The notes: generated by a model from the sequence alone, not told the origin. Numbered from the stretch's first letter, positions 22,740 to 29,818 are shown. The stretch is 31,825 bases of DNA from JAPUDQ01 sp049291395 (GCA_049291395.1 JBATPJ010000033.1:1-31825); one strand, 5' to 3'. A program made the numbers and translations.

Positions 22740-22869
22740 CAAACCCGAGCATCAAAACCTCCCGCGAGAGACAATTGGCCGTATCGGACACGGCCAGACA
22801 AGGCGTAGGCCTATCAGTTGGCGGCTGGCCGAGTTTGTCTCGAACGGGAGGTTTTGATGCTCGGGTTTG
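22740..22869. repeat. 130-bp element with perfect 25-bp terminal inverted repeats
   Basis: Positions 22740-22764 and 22845-22869 are exact reverse complements. After a 3 x 3 internal loop, a second stem forms (22768-22774 with 22835-22841, 7 bp), and inside it a 6-bp hairpin (22777-22782 with 22790-22795). The remaining GGCC-rich part could form a third arm. No target-site duplication and no open reading frame are visible. Candidates are a MITE-like insertion, a structured RNA or a transcription block between the divergent frr and cyclase-like genes. Confidence 0.85.
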
Positions 22870-22896
22870 GCAAATTTTACTTTTATCCTCATTTTG

Positions 22897-22905
22897 TGAT
22901 ATAAT
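22897..22905 (+). promoter_or_regulatory. Extended -10 promoter of the cyclase-like gene
   Basis: TGATATAAT, with TATAAT at 22900-22905, ends 14 bases before the ATG at 22920. No -35 box and no ribosome-binding site are evident, so the leader would be about 8 bases. Confidence 0.55.
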
Positions 22906-22919
22906 ATATAAATTAGATC

Positions 22920-23903
22920 ATGAAACCGCCTATCGCCACCACGCTAGCTCTGATCGAGTTGTCACTTCGTCCATTGGCCGAAGCGCTCAGCCATATCAAA
23001 GCCTACAATGGCCCAGTCGTTTTCATGCGTGATCAGCATTACTCAGACCGCGCTGCCGTGATCGCGTCGTATCCGGCTCGGGTCAATGCTAAGCGACTGC
23101 AATTTGTCCACCACAACATCGAGGGACGCAGTGTCGATCTGCTCGCCACCACTCTCGGTGAGACATTTACGACCAAACAATCCGCCCTTCGCCCGAGCCG
23201 CGTCAACCGCCAGCATATCGTCTGGGGCGCCTACGTCCCCTTGCCTGGTGGCCACGAAGCCGTCGTACAGTTAGCCTTCGACAAGACTATCGGCGCTGCA
23301 CCAAGTGTCGCCACGATCGAAACCGCCTGGGCCGGCTGCCAAGATGAGATTACCGAAGCGCTCCAAGGCCTCGCTGTGCTCGACATGCCGTCGATCATCG
23401 ATGCTTGCCGTCTCGACGTGCCTATGACGCCAAACGCATTCATCATCAAATGGGACATTATGGACTCGAGTCACGCCGCTCGCATCAAATACGGCGAGTT
23501 GCGACATTTTATCACGACATTCGAGAGCACCATCCAGCCGCTCGTCACCAGACATGGCGGCCACATCCCATCGCTGCGCGGCGATGGCCAAAATATCATC
23601 ATCTGGCTGCCATCGGATATCGACCGCAACAGCCCACGTGAACTCAAAGCCTTTGCCCGCCGTTTCGTCACCCCTCTGATCGAAAAAATCCGCGTCACCC
23701 ACGCGACGATGGCATCAGACTACAACCCAATCATGCGCCTCCGACTCGGCGTCGGCCTGGGCGTCATCGAAGTCAGCCAGCTCGGCGAAGAAACAGGCCC
23801 GATCCTCTGGGATATCTCGACCAAGATGAAGATGCGCGCTGGCGCCAGTGAGATCTTCACCCTCTGCGTCGATGACAGCGCCCGCGACTACTTAGAGGTA
23901 TAA
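22920..23903 (+). CDS. Divergent class III nucleotide cyclase-like protein
   Basis: The 327-aa product has no signal or membrane segment. The first 165 residues are a domain I do not recognise. Residues about 170-325 resemble the class III cyclase homology domain: IIKWDIMDSSHAARIKYGEL (metal Asp179), GGHIPSLRGDGQNIIIWLP (second metal Asp222 in GDG), RLRLGVGLGVIEVSQLG, and LWDISTKMKMRAGASEIF, where active enzymes have GDxVNxAAR. There the transition-state Asn and Arg seem replaced (Thr, Met), so it may bind a nucleotide without cyclising it, or use other residues. It stands alone on the plus strand in the gap between tsf and frr, where pyrH is usual. Confidence 0.62.
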   Translation: MKPPIATTLALIELSLRPLAEALSHIKAYNGPVVFMRDQHYSDRAAVIASYPARVNAKRLQFVHHNIEGRSVDLLATTLGETFTTKQSALRPSRVNRQHIVWGAYVPLPGGHEAVVQLAFDKTIGAAPSVATIETAWAGCQDEITEALQGLAVLDMPSIIDACRLDVPMTPNAFIIKWDIMDSSHAARIKYGELRHFITTFESTIQPLVTRHGGHIPSLRGDGQNIIIWLPSDIDRNSPRELKAFARRFVTPLIEKIRVTHATMASDYNPIMRLRLGVGLGVIEVSQLGEETGPILWDISTKMKMRAGASEIFTLCVDDSARDYLEV

Positions 23904-23929
23904 TTTTTTAGTACTGTACATCGAGGCAT

Positions 23930-23959
23930 TTGCATTATAAAATGTTTATGCGATAGTAT
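23930..23959 (+). promoter_or_regulatory. Putative promoter of the 39-aa membrane peptide gene
   Basis: TTGCAT (23930-23935), an 18-base spacer and TAGTAT (23954-23959), about 25 bases before the ATG. The same TTGCAT box precedes the other small membrane protein gene at 10489. Confidence 0.4.
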
Positions 23960-23984
23960 CCATGCTACGAGATGAGGTATACGC

Positions 23985-24104
23985 ATGCCGCGCCGCTTAA
24001 TGCGAAAGTTGTTCGAGTCGTGGACGGTATCGCCTGTAGTCATTCTGGCCATTATGATATGTGTCGGGTGGTTCTGGTTCTGTCTGACGGCTCGTCCTCG
24101 CTAA
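23985..24104 (+). CDS. Very small membrane peptide (39 aa)
   Basis: The ATG at 23985 follows GATGAGG by 7 bases. The peptide starts MPRRLMRKLFESWT, strongly basic, followed by one hydrophobic helix (PVVILAIMICVGWFWFCL, about 17-34) and a basic end (TARPR), the typical plan of single-span regulatory peptides or type I toxins. A promoter lies upstream and an intrinsic terminator begins 17 bases after the stop, so this looks like a complete transcription unit. An overlapping frame from 23972 gives a less plausible hydrophilic product. I do not recognise a family. Confidence 0.55.
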   Translation: MPRRLMRKLFESWTVSPVVILAIMICVGWFWFCLTARPR

Positions 24105-24121
24105 ACACCAACTATCGCAAT

Positions 24122-24151
24122 ACCCCTCGCGCCGCACCGGCCGAGGGGTTT
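24122..24151 (+). terminator. Intrinsic terminator after the 39-aa gene
   Basis: An 8-bp stem (24122-24129 with 24142-24149, ACCCCTCG with CGAGGGGT) is followed by a short T-run (TTTG). It lies between the peptide gene and the convergent tsf gene. Confidence 0.68.
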
Positions 24152-24182
24152 GCAATATCCTTGTGACTCACAAGTCTATGGT

Positions 24183-24779
24183 CTAGTCACTCACACCGAG
24201 TTCAATGCGGCGGATCTGGCGGACGACGATGTTTTCGCCGAGTTTGGCGATGTATTCTTTGACGAGCTCACCGACCGTGATGTCAGGGTTTTTGACAAAT
24301 GGTTGCTCGAGCAGCGTCTTCTCACCGAAGTATTTGGCGAGCTGACCTTCGACGATCTTGTCGGCCATCGCGGCAGGTTTGCCTTCGGCGATGACTTTTT
24401 CTTTGAACTCAGCAGCTTTTTTGTCGCGAGCATCAGCTGGTACGTCATCTGCTGAGATGTAGTCAGGTGCAGTGGCTGAGACGTGGAGGGCGATGTCGTG
24501 GACAAGCGCCTTAAATTCGTCAGTCTTGGCCACGAAGTCTGTCTCACAGTTCACTTCGACAAGCACGCCGATGCGACCCGAGTGGACGTAGCTGTCGACG
24601 AGGCCTTCACGAGCTTCGCGTTCGCCGCGTTTTTCAGCCTTGGTCAGACCTTTTTTGCGCATTGCCTCGAGTGCTGAGTCGAAGTCACCACCAGCTTCAG
24701 TCAGCGCTGCCTTCGCATCGGTCAGACCGACACCAGTGAGGGCTTTGAGTTTTTTTATATCATCGATTGAAATAGCCAT
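24183..24779 (-). CDS. tsf: Elongation factor Ts
   Basis: EF-Ts recycles EF-Tu by releasing GDP. The 198-aa product has the N-terminal UBA-like domain (IKKLKALTGVGLTDAKAALT, the TGAGxMDCKxAL-type signature), the EAMRKKGL stretch and the core VDSYVHSGRIGVLVEVNCET and FVAKTDEFKALVHDIALHV. It is a short form, lacking most of the second core subdomain of E. coli EF-Ts (283 aa). The ATG at 24779 with AAGGAGAG is preferred over an earlier in-frame start at 24803. It follows rpsB; the spacer holds heptamer repeats. Confidence 0.96.
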   Translation of the reverse strand: MAISIDDIKKLKALTGVGLTDAKAALTEAGGDFDSALEAMRKKGLTKAEKRGEREAREGLVDSYVHSGRIGVLVEVNCETDFVAKTDEFKALVHDIALHVSATAPDYISADDVPADARDKKAAEFKEKVIAEGKPAAMADKIVEGQLAKYFGEKTLLEQPFVKNPDITVGELVKEYIAKLGENIVVRQIRRIELGVSD

Positions 24780-24819
24780 AGACTCTCCTTGAACGTTGAT
24801 CATTGGTCATTGATCGTTA

Positions 24820-24847
24820 GTTGATCGTTGATCGTTGATCGTTGATC
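24820..24847. repeat. Heptamer tandem repeat (GTTGATC x 4) between rpsB and tsf
   Basis: Four perfect head-to-tail copies of GTTGATC (24820-24847) are preceded by degenerate copies from 24795 (GTTGATC, ATTGATC). On the transcribed strand it reads GATCAAC repeats just before the tsf ribosome-binding site. Copy number could change by slippage. Confidence 0.9.
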
Positions 24848-24884
24848 GAAAATGTTAAATGTATAGATTAATGATCAATGCAGC

Positions 24885-25586
24885 TTACGCCTTGGCTTGC
24901 GTCGCCTTGCCCTCAGCGATCGCCGCGACGACGTAGTCGAGGATGAGCTTGAGGCCTTTGATAGCGTCGTCGTTGCCTGGGATGACGTAGTCGATGCCGG
25001 TTGGGTTGGCATTGGTATCGACGATAGCGACGACAGGGATACCGAGTTTTTGGGCTTCGCGGACGGCGTTGGCGTCTTCGACGATGTCAGTCACGAAGAC
25101 TGCACCTGGCTTGCCGTTCATGTTTTTGATACCGCCGTAGCGTTTGTTGAGGTCGTCGATCTCCTCCTGGAAACGCTGGACCTCGAGCTTGCTGTAACGG
25201 TTGGCGAGCTCGCCACTTTCCATTTTCTTCTCAAGCGTCTTGAGGTGTTTGAGGCGTGCGTTCACGGTCGCAGTGTTGGTCAGCATACCGCCCATCCAGC
25301 GCTCAGTGACGAAAAGTGAACCAGATTCGTCAGCAGCAGTGCGGACGATGTCTTTGGCCTGTTTCTTAGTACCGACGATCAGCACGGCTTTGCCTTTGCT
25401 AGTGACGTCAGTCAGAAATGGCAGTGCCACCTCGAGACCTTCGACGGTCTTTGTCAGGTCGATGATGTGACTGTCCTGACGTTTGCTATGAATGTATGGC
25501 GCCATCTTTGGGTGCCAACGGCTCGTTTTGTGTCCAAAATGAACACCGGCTTCGAGCAATGCCTTGATATCGACTTCAACAGCCAT
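24885..25586 (-). CDS. rpsB: 30S ribosomal protein S2 (uS2)
   Basis: uS2 joins late in 30S assembly and sits at the head-body junction. The 233-aa product has LLEAGVHFGHKTSRWHPKM, the RWMGGMLTN signature (TERWMGGMLTNTATVNARLK), the coiled-coil arm (YSKLEVQRFQEEIDDLNKRY) and IPVVAIVDTNANPTGIDYVI. It is the first gene of the rpsB-tsf pair and is preceded by a structured leader of about 70 bases. The binding site AGAAGGA lies 4 bases before the ATG. Confidence 0.97.
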   Translation of the reverse strand: MAVEVDIKALLEAGVHFGHKTSRWHPKMAPYIHSKRQDSHIIDLTKTVEGLEVALPFLTDVTSKGKAVLIVGTKKQAKDIVRTAADESGSLFVTERWMGGMLTNTATVNARLKHLKTLEKKMESGELANRYSKLEVQRFQEEIDDLNKRYGGIKNMNGKPGAVFVTDIVEDANAVREAQKLGIPVVAIVDTNANPTGIDYVIPGNDDAIKGLKLILDYVVAAIAEGKATQAKA

Positions 25587-25693
25587 GATATCCTTCTCCC
25601 TTCACCCGCACTTCCCGTAGGAGGATGTTTGTGCGAGTTGCTTCGTTAAAATTAATACCCCTGTATGATATCAATTTTACTCTTTAAACGCAA
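25587..25693 (-). promoter_or_regulatory. rpsB promoter and structured leader
   Basis: On the minus strand TTGCGT (25688-25693), a 17-base spacer and TATCAT (25665-25670) predict transcription from about 25658. The leader of about 70 bases can form an 8-bp hairpin (25604-25611 with 25631-25638) whose 19-base loop exposes CCTCCT (25619-25624), complementary to purine-rich ribosome-binding sequence such as AGGA at 25591-25594. This is a plausible autoregulatory fold for S2. Confidence 0.5.
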
Positions 25694-25770
25694 CCATCCC
25701 TTGTTTTCTGCTAGACGTCAACCAAACAGACCAATTTGTTGTCATCGAAGATAGCGTGCTCGATATCTCT

Positions 25771-26184
25771 TCAAAAACCAAATGGCAACTCCCCACGATC
25801 GGCTTTCATACCTTTTAGAATATCCTGAATTCTTTCCAGCTCTGCGAGCTTATCCTGTGGATTCTTTGGTAGCCGCGCCAAAACTCGCTGCATATTTTGT
25901 TCGTCGGTAACGACTTGTACTATATCTTTTTGGGAACCGGTTATGACCAACCAGTGACATGTCTGGCCCGATTCGTCAGTCGCACCTTCTTGAACCAGTA
26001 ACGTGCCTTCATCAGGTTGAACGCTACAGCCTTCAACCCCGCCAAAAGATACACCAATCCATGCTACCTGCGACCCGACAACACCTTCAGCATCATCAAA
26101 AATCTCATGCCATGCCATGTCACACAGCCTTTGATAATCAAGTGGTTCAGCGTCCCTCGTTCTTTCTTCGACTCGTATGCCCAT
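25771..26184 (-). CDS. Unknown acidic protein (137 aa), second gene of a two-gene operon
   Basis: The ATG at 26184 is 3 bases after the stop of the large upstream gene and uses an AGGAG site lying inside that gene's end, so it is coupled to it. The soluble product starts MGIRVEERTRDAEPLDYQRL, has a probable alpha/beta core with one GVSFGGVEGC turn, a TCHWLVITGS strand, and a C-terminal helix ending in MKADRGELPFGF. No signal or membrane segment is seen. I do not recognise a family. The pairing suggests a partner, inhibitor or specificity factor for the putative protease upstream. Positions 25694-25770 hold nothing clear. Confidence 0.72.
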   Translation of the reverse strand: MGIRVEERTRDAEPLDYQRLCDMAWHEIFDDAEGVVGSQVAWIGVSFGGVEGCSVQPDEGTLLVQEGATDESGQTCHWLVITGSQKDIVQVVTDEQNMQRVLARLPKNPQDKLAELERIQDILKGMKADRGELPFGF

Positions 26185-26187
26185 GGT

Positions 26188-28251
26188 CTATGCTCCTATT
26201 TTCACTATACCACTATCGTTAGGAGTCGTGCCCTGCTTTGAGACGCGTAGCGTCCCCGCTTTCATCCTATCCTGACGTCTGAGATTATCTACCAGCCGTT
26301 TAACACCCGGTATCGCTCTAAATAGATTGAGGGTATCAGATATCTCAAAATAACGATTGGTCATGACACGCTTCTCGCCATGAACCTCCGTATCGTACGT
26401 ATACGATACTCTCGGAGCCGCTTCAACCACGACATTACCGTCGGTCACATGCGCCAATATCTGCGCCATACTACGTCCCTGATAATATTCACGGCCCTGC
26501 GAACAAGAAATAAGAAGTACATTTTTCTCACCAGACCCGTCTGGCACGATCCTGTCTATCAATGAGATGAGTGATTTCTGTTTACGCAGTGCTCGCTCAT
26601 TTCGCTCTATACGAAGATGTGATGAGAGATAAATACCCAAATCTCCACCGTGACCTGCAAGTGTAACCTTCCCGATAGGTAATCCTAGTTTGGTAACCAT
26701 TCGCTCAACACGTTCAAGATCCTTTGCGGTGCCAACTTCAAAGGCCAACGTGTTGCTAAGATAATGTCCCGTTAGCTCATTCATAAATGCGCCGTTATGA
26801 TCTCCATCCTGACCGCGAATATACAAGCTTACTTCATGCCGCCCGCTTGGGTTGATTAGTATCTCCCGCATATTATTCAGTGATTCTGCTGAGTACGCAC
26901 AAAAATTAACAATCCCAAGTGAATGGTTAAGATCAACCATCTTGTCGATCCCTACTTCTGTCGCAATAGTGAGATAATGAAGAGCCGAATTAAATCCTTT
27001 TTCGTTGAATGCTTTTGGTTTTGGCCTGCGAAGACTAAGAAATTTTTTATCAAAACCATATTTCTGGATATCACCTTCCATAAATCTTTGGGCTAGTTTT
27101 CTTGCTTCTGGTGTCTGCATAAGTATTTCGAGCGCTCCGTTCAGCGTCTCGCGAAAATGTGATTGCTGTTCGACCCTCTGGCTTATCGACATCTCGTTTT
27201 TCCGCAACGCTGCGTCAAATTGTTCCCTATCACGATTAAGCACTTCAAACACCACAAGCTTCGGGAGCTCTGGCTTTGCTGCATATTGTTGAGCTGCCCA
27301 TGGCAACGAATCACCCCGCCCTGCTGCAACCATTTTTATCCAGTCCAGCGGGGATACCCCTGACGACTCAGCTATGATGCGTATGGCATTATAGTGCGCC
27401 TCTATGCTGTCATCCTCAAAATCCATCCGATTCTCCGACTGAAGGCTTGCCAGATGCATCAGCCCTGGACTCTGTTCACCAGCTATCTTATCTAAAGCCG
27501 TCCCTATATCCAGTGAAGCGAGTAGGACACCGACGCCAGCATGTGTGATGATCTCTGTCCGCTCCATATCGGCACGAGCAAACGACTCAACCTGACGTAG
27601 TCTCGCCGGCTTATCATCGTCAGAGTGGGCCAATGTACGCTTCATATAGTTCAGCCCCACTAGACCCGTTGGCTTTTCCCTGGTGATACGGTCGGCAACG
27701 GCAAGGAGAGCTTCATTGGTCACGTCGCCACCCATGGCTTCAAGATACTCTCTGGCGGTTTTGACAGGATCAATTAACTTCTCGACGTGAAATTTGTTAG
27801 GCCAGTAATTTTCAGGGGGGTGATCCACGGCCCTATCAATCATATCGACCACAGCTTCCACTGCTAATCCAGTCGGATCAGTGGCCTGAAGATCGCTTAG
27901 CGCCTCCCCAAGTGGCTCTATCGGGCTCGCTACCAACTCCTGGACAGTCGCATCTGCCTCAGGACCATCAAGAAGATGAAGCACACCGACTGTATCAGCC
28001 TCAACTGCATGGCCTAACGCACTAGAGGTCGTCTGATCAGTAAAAAAATGGTTAGCACTCTCAACTAGATCCGCGACATGCCCATCAAGATCACCCGGGA
28101 GCTGCTTGATCGTATCAAGTACATCACTCGCCGCCTCCAGCCGCCCCTCTGGTCCTGATTGTGCCTCTGGTGATAACAAGTCTCCGCCAATATGAGGTAC
28201 GGGCGGTAGCTCCGCGCCATAGTGCTCTGATGTTTTTAGGTTGTCTGCCAT
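26188..28251 (-). CDS. Large unknown protein with predicted clan-CD cysteine peptidase core
   Basis: The 687-aa product (start MADNLKTSEHYG) lacks a signal or membrane helix. The first roughly 400 residues are mostly helical and acidic. The C-terminal part has strands followed by KVTLAGHGGDLGIYLS (His534) and, 49 residues later, NVLLISCSQGRE (Cys583), then GRSMAQILAHVTDGNVVVEA. A His-Gly after one strand and a Cys after the next is the catalytic dyad layout of clan CD peptidases (caspase, CHAT, C80, DUF4347-like). The call is by eye. A frame from 28299 exists, but that start lies in the promoters. It heads an operon with the 137-aa gene. Codon use is less C-biased than in the housekeeping genes. 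Confidence 0.58.
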   Translation of the reverse strand: MADNLKTSEHYGAELPPVPHIGGDLLSPEAQSGPEGRLEAASDVLDTIKQLPGDLDGHVADLVESANHFFTDQTTSSALGHAVEADTVGVLHLLDGPEADATVQELVASPIEPLGEALSDLQATDPTGLAVEAVVDMIDRAVDHPPENYWPNKFHVEKLIDPVKTAREYLEAMGGDVTNEALLAVADRITREKPTGLVGLNYMKRTLAHSDDDKPARLRQVESFARADMERTEIITHAGVGVLLASLDIGTALDKIAGEQSPGLMHLASLQSENRMDFEDDSIEAHYNAIRIIAESSGVSPLDWIKMVAAGRGDSLPWAAQQYAAKPELPKLVVFEVLNRDREQFDAALRKNEMSISQRVEQQSHFRETLNGALEILMQTPEARKLAQRFMEGDIQKYGFDKKFLSLRRPKPKAFNEKGFNSALHYLTIATEVGIDKMVDLNHSLGIVNFCAYSAESLNNMREILINPSGRHEVSLYIRGQDGDHNGAFMNELTGHYLSNTLAFEVGTAKDLERVERMVTKLGLPIGKVTLAGHGGDLGIYLSSHLRIERNERALRKQKSLISLIDRIVPDGSGEKNVLLISCSQGREYYQGRSMAQILAHVTDGNVVVEAAPRVSYTYDTEVHGEKRVMTNRYFEISDTLNLFRAIPGVKRLVDNLRRQDRMKAGTLRVSKQGTTPNDSGIVKIGA

Positions 28252-28275
28252 GTTTTTTTGTTTATGCTTTTTTAT

Positions 28276-28304
28276 ATAGTACTGCGGCCTCTTTGACATT
28301 GCAA
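28276..28304 (-). promoter_or_regulatory. Promoter of the putative peptidase operon
   Basis: TTGCAA (28299-28304), a 17-base spacer and TACTAT (28276-28281) on the minus strand, leaving a roughly 18-base A-rich leader before the ATG at 28251. It overlaps the divergent rpmE promoter, so the two may compete for polymerase. Confidence 0.4.
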
Positions 28305-28321
28305 CTAAAAACAGATATAAT
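28293..28321 (+). promoter_or_regulatory. rpmE promoter with perfect consensus
   Basis: TTGACA (28293-28298), a 17-base spacer and TATAAT (28316-28321): full consensus in both boxes. The ATG at 28334 is 12 bases beyond the -10 box, leaving a leader of about 5 bases with no ribosome-binding site. Confidence 0.85.
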
Positions 28322-28333
28322 CTACCGTTGACT

Positions 28334-28663
28334 ATGAAAAAAGATTTACACCCTACCGACTATCGTCCTGTGGTTTTCCAGGATGACGCCGCTGGTTTTG
28401 CTTTCCTGACGGCTAGCACCGCGCAAACAACCGACACTATCAAATGGGAAGACGGCCAAGAGTACCCGCTCATCAAAGTACACATCAGTAGTGCCAGCCA
28501 CCCATTCTTTACCGGTGAAGAAAAGATCATCGACACCGAAGGCCGCGTCGACCGCTTCAAAGCTCGCTTCGCCGCTGCCGAACAGCGCAAAGCCGCTCTC
28601 GCCAGCAAAGCCAAGAAATCAGCAACTCGCAAAACCGCCAAAGCCGAAAAAGCCGAGAAATAA
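28334..28663 (+). CDS. rpmE: 50S ribosomal protein L31 (bL31, type B-like)
   Basis: bL31 bridges the two ribosomal subunits. The 109-aa product starts MKKDLHPTDYRPVVFQDDAA, continues AFLTASTA, and has HPFFTGEEKIIDTEGRVDRF, the family signature. There are no zinc-binding CxxC pairs, so it is the zinc-free type. A Lys/Ala-rich tail of about 25 residues follows. The ATG at 28334 is preferred over an in-frame TTG at 28328. It is driven by a consensus promoter and ends in its own terminator. Confidence 0.94.
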   Translation: MKKDLHPTDYRPVVFQDDAAGFAFLTASTAQTTDTIKWEDGQEYPLIKVHISSASHPFFTGEEKIIDTEGRVDRFKARFAAAEQRKAALASKAKKSATRKTAKAEKAEK

Positions 28664-28673
28664 CGACGTCACT

Positions 28674-28704
28674 ATAAAATCCGGTCGTAATGGCCGGATT
28701 TTAT
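28674..28704 (+). terminator. Intrinsic terminator after rpmE
   Basis: An 11-bp perfect stem (28674-28684 with 28694-28704) has CCGG at the top and a TTTTAT tail in its descending arm. It stands 16 bases before the prfA ATG, so prfA needs readthrough or a promoter in the hairpin's 3' flank (AATAAT at 28709-28714, 6 bases before the ATG). Confidence 0.75.
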
Positions 28705-28720
28705 ATGCAATAATACTTGT

Positions 28721-29797
28721 ATGAGCCTCATTTCCCTCAATCTCGATGAACTACGTAGCGAGAAATCCGCACTAACGGATTTTTTGTCGCAGCCCGATGC
28801 GTTTTCGGACCCGGCCTACGCTACCAAAAACCGCCGTTTGCTCGAACTCGATGATCTGATCATTGCGGGTGAGCGCCAAGCCGAACTCAAAAAGCAAATC
28901 GAAGAAGCCAAACAACTATCTGGTGGCGGCGATGAGCTCGCCGAGCTGGCCAAAGAAGAATTACCCGCTCTCGAGGCTGAACTCGCTGCCCTCGATGAAA
29001 AACTATTCGTCATACTGACACCCAAAGACCCCAACGACGAGAAAAACGTCATCATCGAGATCCGCGCCGGCGCCGGTGGCGACGAGTCGAGCCTCTTTGC
29101 CGCCGAGATGCTTCGTATGTACCTACGCTGGTGCGAGACACACGGCTACAAGACCGAGATGATCAGCGAGTCAGCCAACGAAACCGGTGGCTACAAAGAA
29201 GTTATCTTCGAAGTCAAGGGTGACGCGCCTTACGCCAAGCTCAAATTTGAATCCGGCGTCCACCGCGTCCAGCGCGTCCCCGTCACTGAGAGCCAAGGCC
29301 GCATCCACACCAGCACCGTCACCGTCGCCGTCCTCCCCGAAGCCGAAGAAACTGACATCGAGATCAACCCTAGCGACCTGCGCATCGACATCTACCGCGC
29401 CAGTGGCCACGGCGGCCAGAGCGTCAACACCACCGATAGCGCCGTCCGTATCACACACATCCCATCGGGCCTGGTCGTAACCAACCAAGACGAACAATCC
29501 CAGCTCAAAAACAAGCTCAAAGCCATGAGTGTGCTCCGAAGCCGCCTCCTCCAGATCAAAGTCGACGAGGAAAATGCCAAACTATCCGGCGAACGCCGCG
29601 CCCTGATCGGCTCCGGTGACCGCAGTGAAAAGATCCGCACCTACAACTTCCCCCAGGACCGCATCACCGACCACCGCATCGGCTACTCACGCAGCAACAT
29701 CCCCGCCGCCATGGGTGGCGACATCGACGACCTCATCGAACATTTAGGCGCCTATGAACGCGAACTCAAAGCACAGGGCGCCACTATCGACGCCTGA
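28721..29797 (+). CDS. prfA: Peptide chain release factor 1
   Basis: RF1 reads UAA and UAG and triggers peptide release. The 358-aa product has the tripeptide anticodon PVT (187-189) in QRVPVTESQGRIHTS and the catalytic GGQ (231-233) in ASGHGGQSVNTTDSAVR, plus IRTYNFPQDRITDHR near the C-terminus. It shares the neighbourhood with prmC, its GGQ-glutamine methylase, but an orphan gene on the opposite strand separates them. TGA-ended genes in the window imply that an RF2 is encoded elsewhere. No ribosome-binding site is visible. Confidence 0.97.
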   Translation: MSLISLNLDELRSEKSALTDFLSQPDAFSDPAYATKNRRLLELDDLIIAGERQAELKKQIEEAKQLSGGGDELAELAKEELPALEAELAALDEKLFVILTPKDPNDEKNVIIEIRAGAGGDESSLFAAEMLRMYLRWCETHGYKTEMISESANETGGYKEVIFEVKGDAPYAKLKFESGVHRVQRVPVTESQGRIHTSTVTVAVLPEAEETDIEINPSDLRIDIYRASGHGGQSVNTTDSAVRITHIPSGLVVTNQDEQSQLKNKLKAMSVLRSRLLQIKVDEENAKLSGERRALIGSGDRSEKIRTYNFPQDRITDHRIGYSRSNIPAAMGGDIDDLIEHLGAYERELKAQGATIDA

Positions 29798-29818
29798 GAG
29801 TGCTCCGAGCGTTCCCTT

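Noticed and set aside
22740..22869. Insertion sequence with transposase
   Set aside because: The element is 130 bp with no open frame and no target-site duplication, so only a MITE-like or RNA element remains possible.
23271..23702. 143-aa minus-strand open frame opposite the cyclase-like gene
   Set aside because: The plus-strand frame has the promoter, start and cyclase-like motifs; the antisense frame has none.
23972..24166. 64-aa plus-strand frame overlapping the 39-aa gene
   Set aside because: It lacks a well-placed ribosome-binding site, runs into the terminator stem and encodes no recognisable feature, while the 39-aa frame stops before the terminator.
24795..24847. CRISPR-like array between rpsB and tsf
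   Set aside because: The units are only 7 bases, head to tail, with no spacers.
24897..25319. 140-aa plus-strand open frame opposite rpsB
   Set aside because: The opposite strand encodes S2 with all signatures; this frame is a shadow.
28251..28299. Upstream start of the putative peptidase gene
   Set aside because: The ATG at 28299 would place the start inside both the consensus rpmE promoter and the gene's own promoter; the ATG at 28251 fits better.
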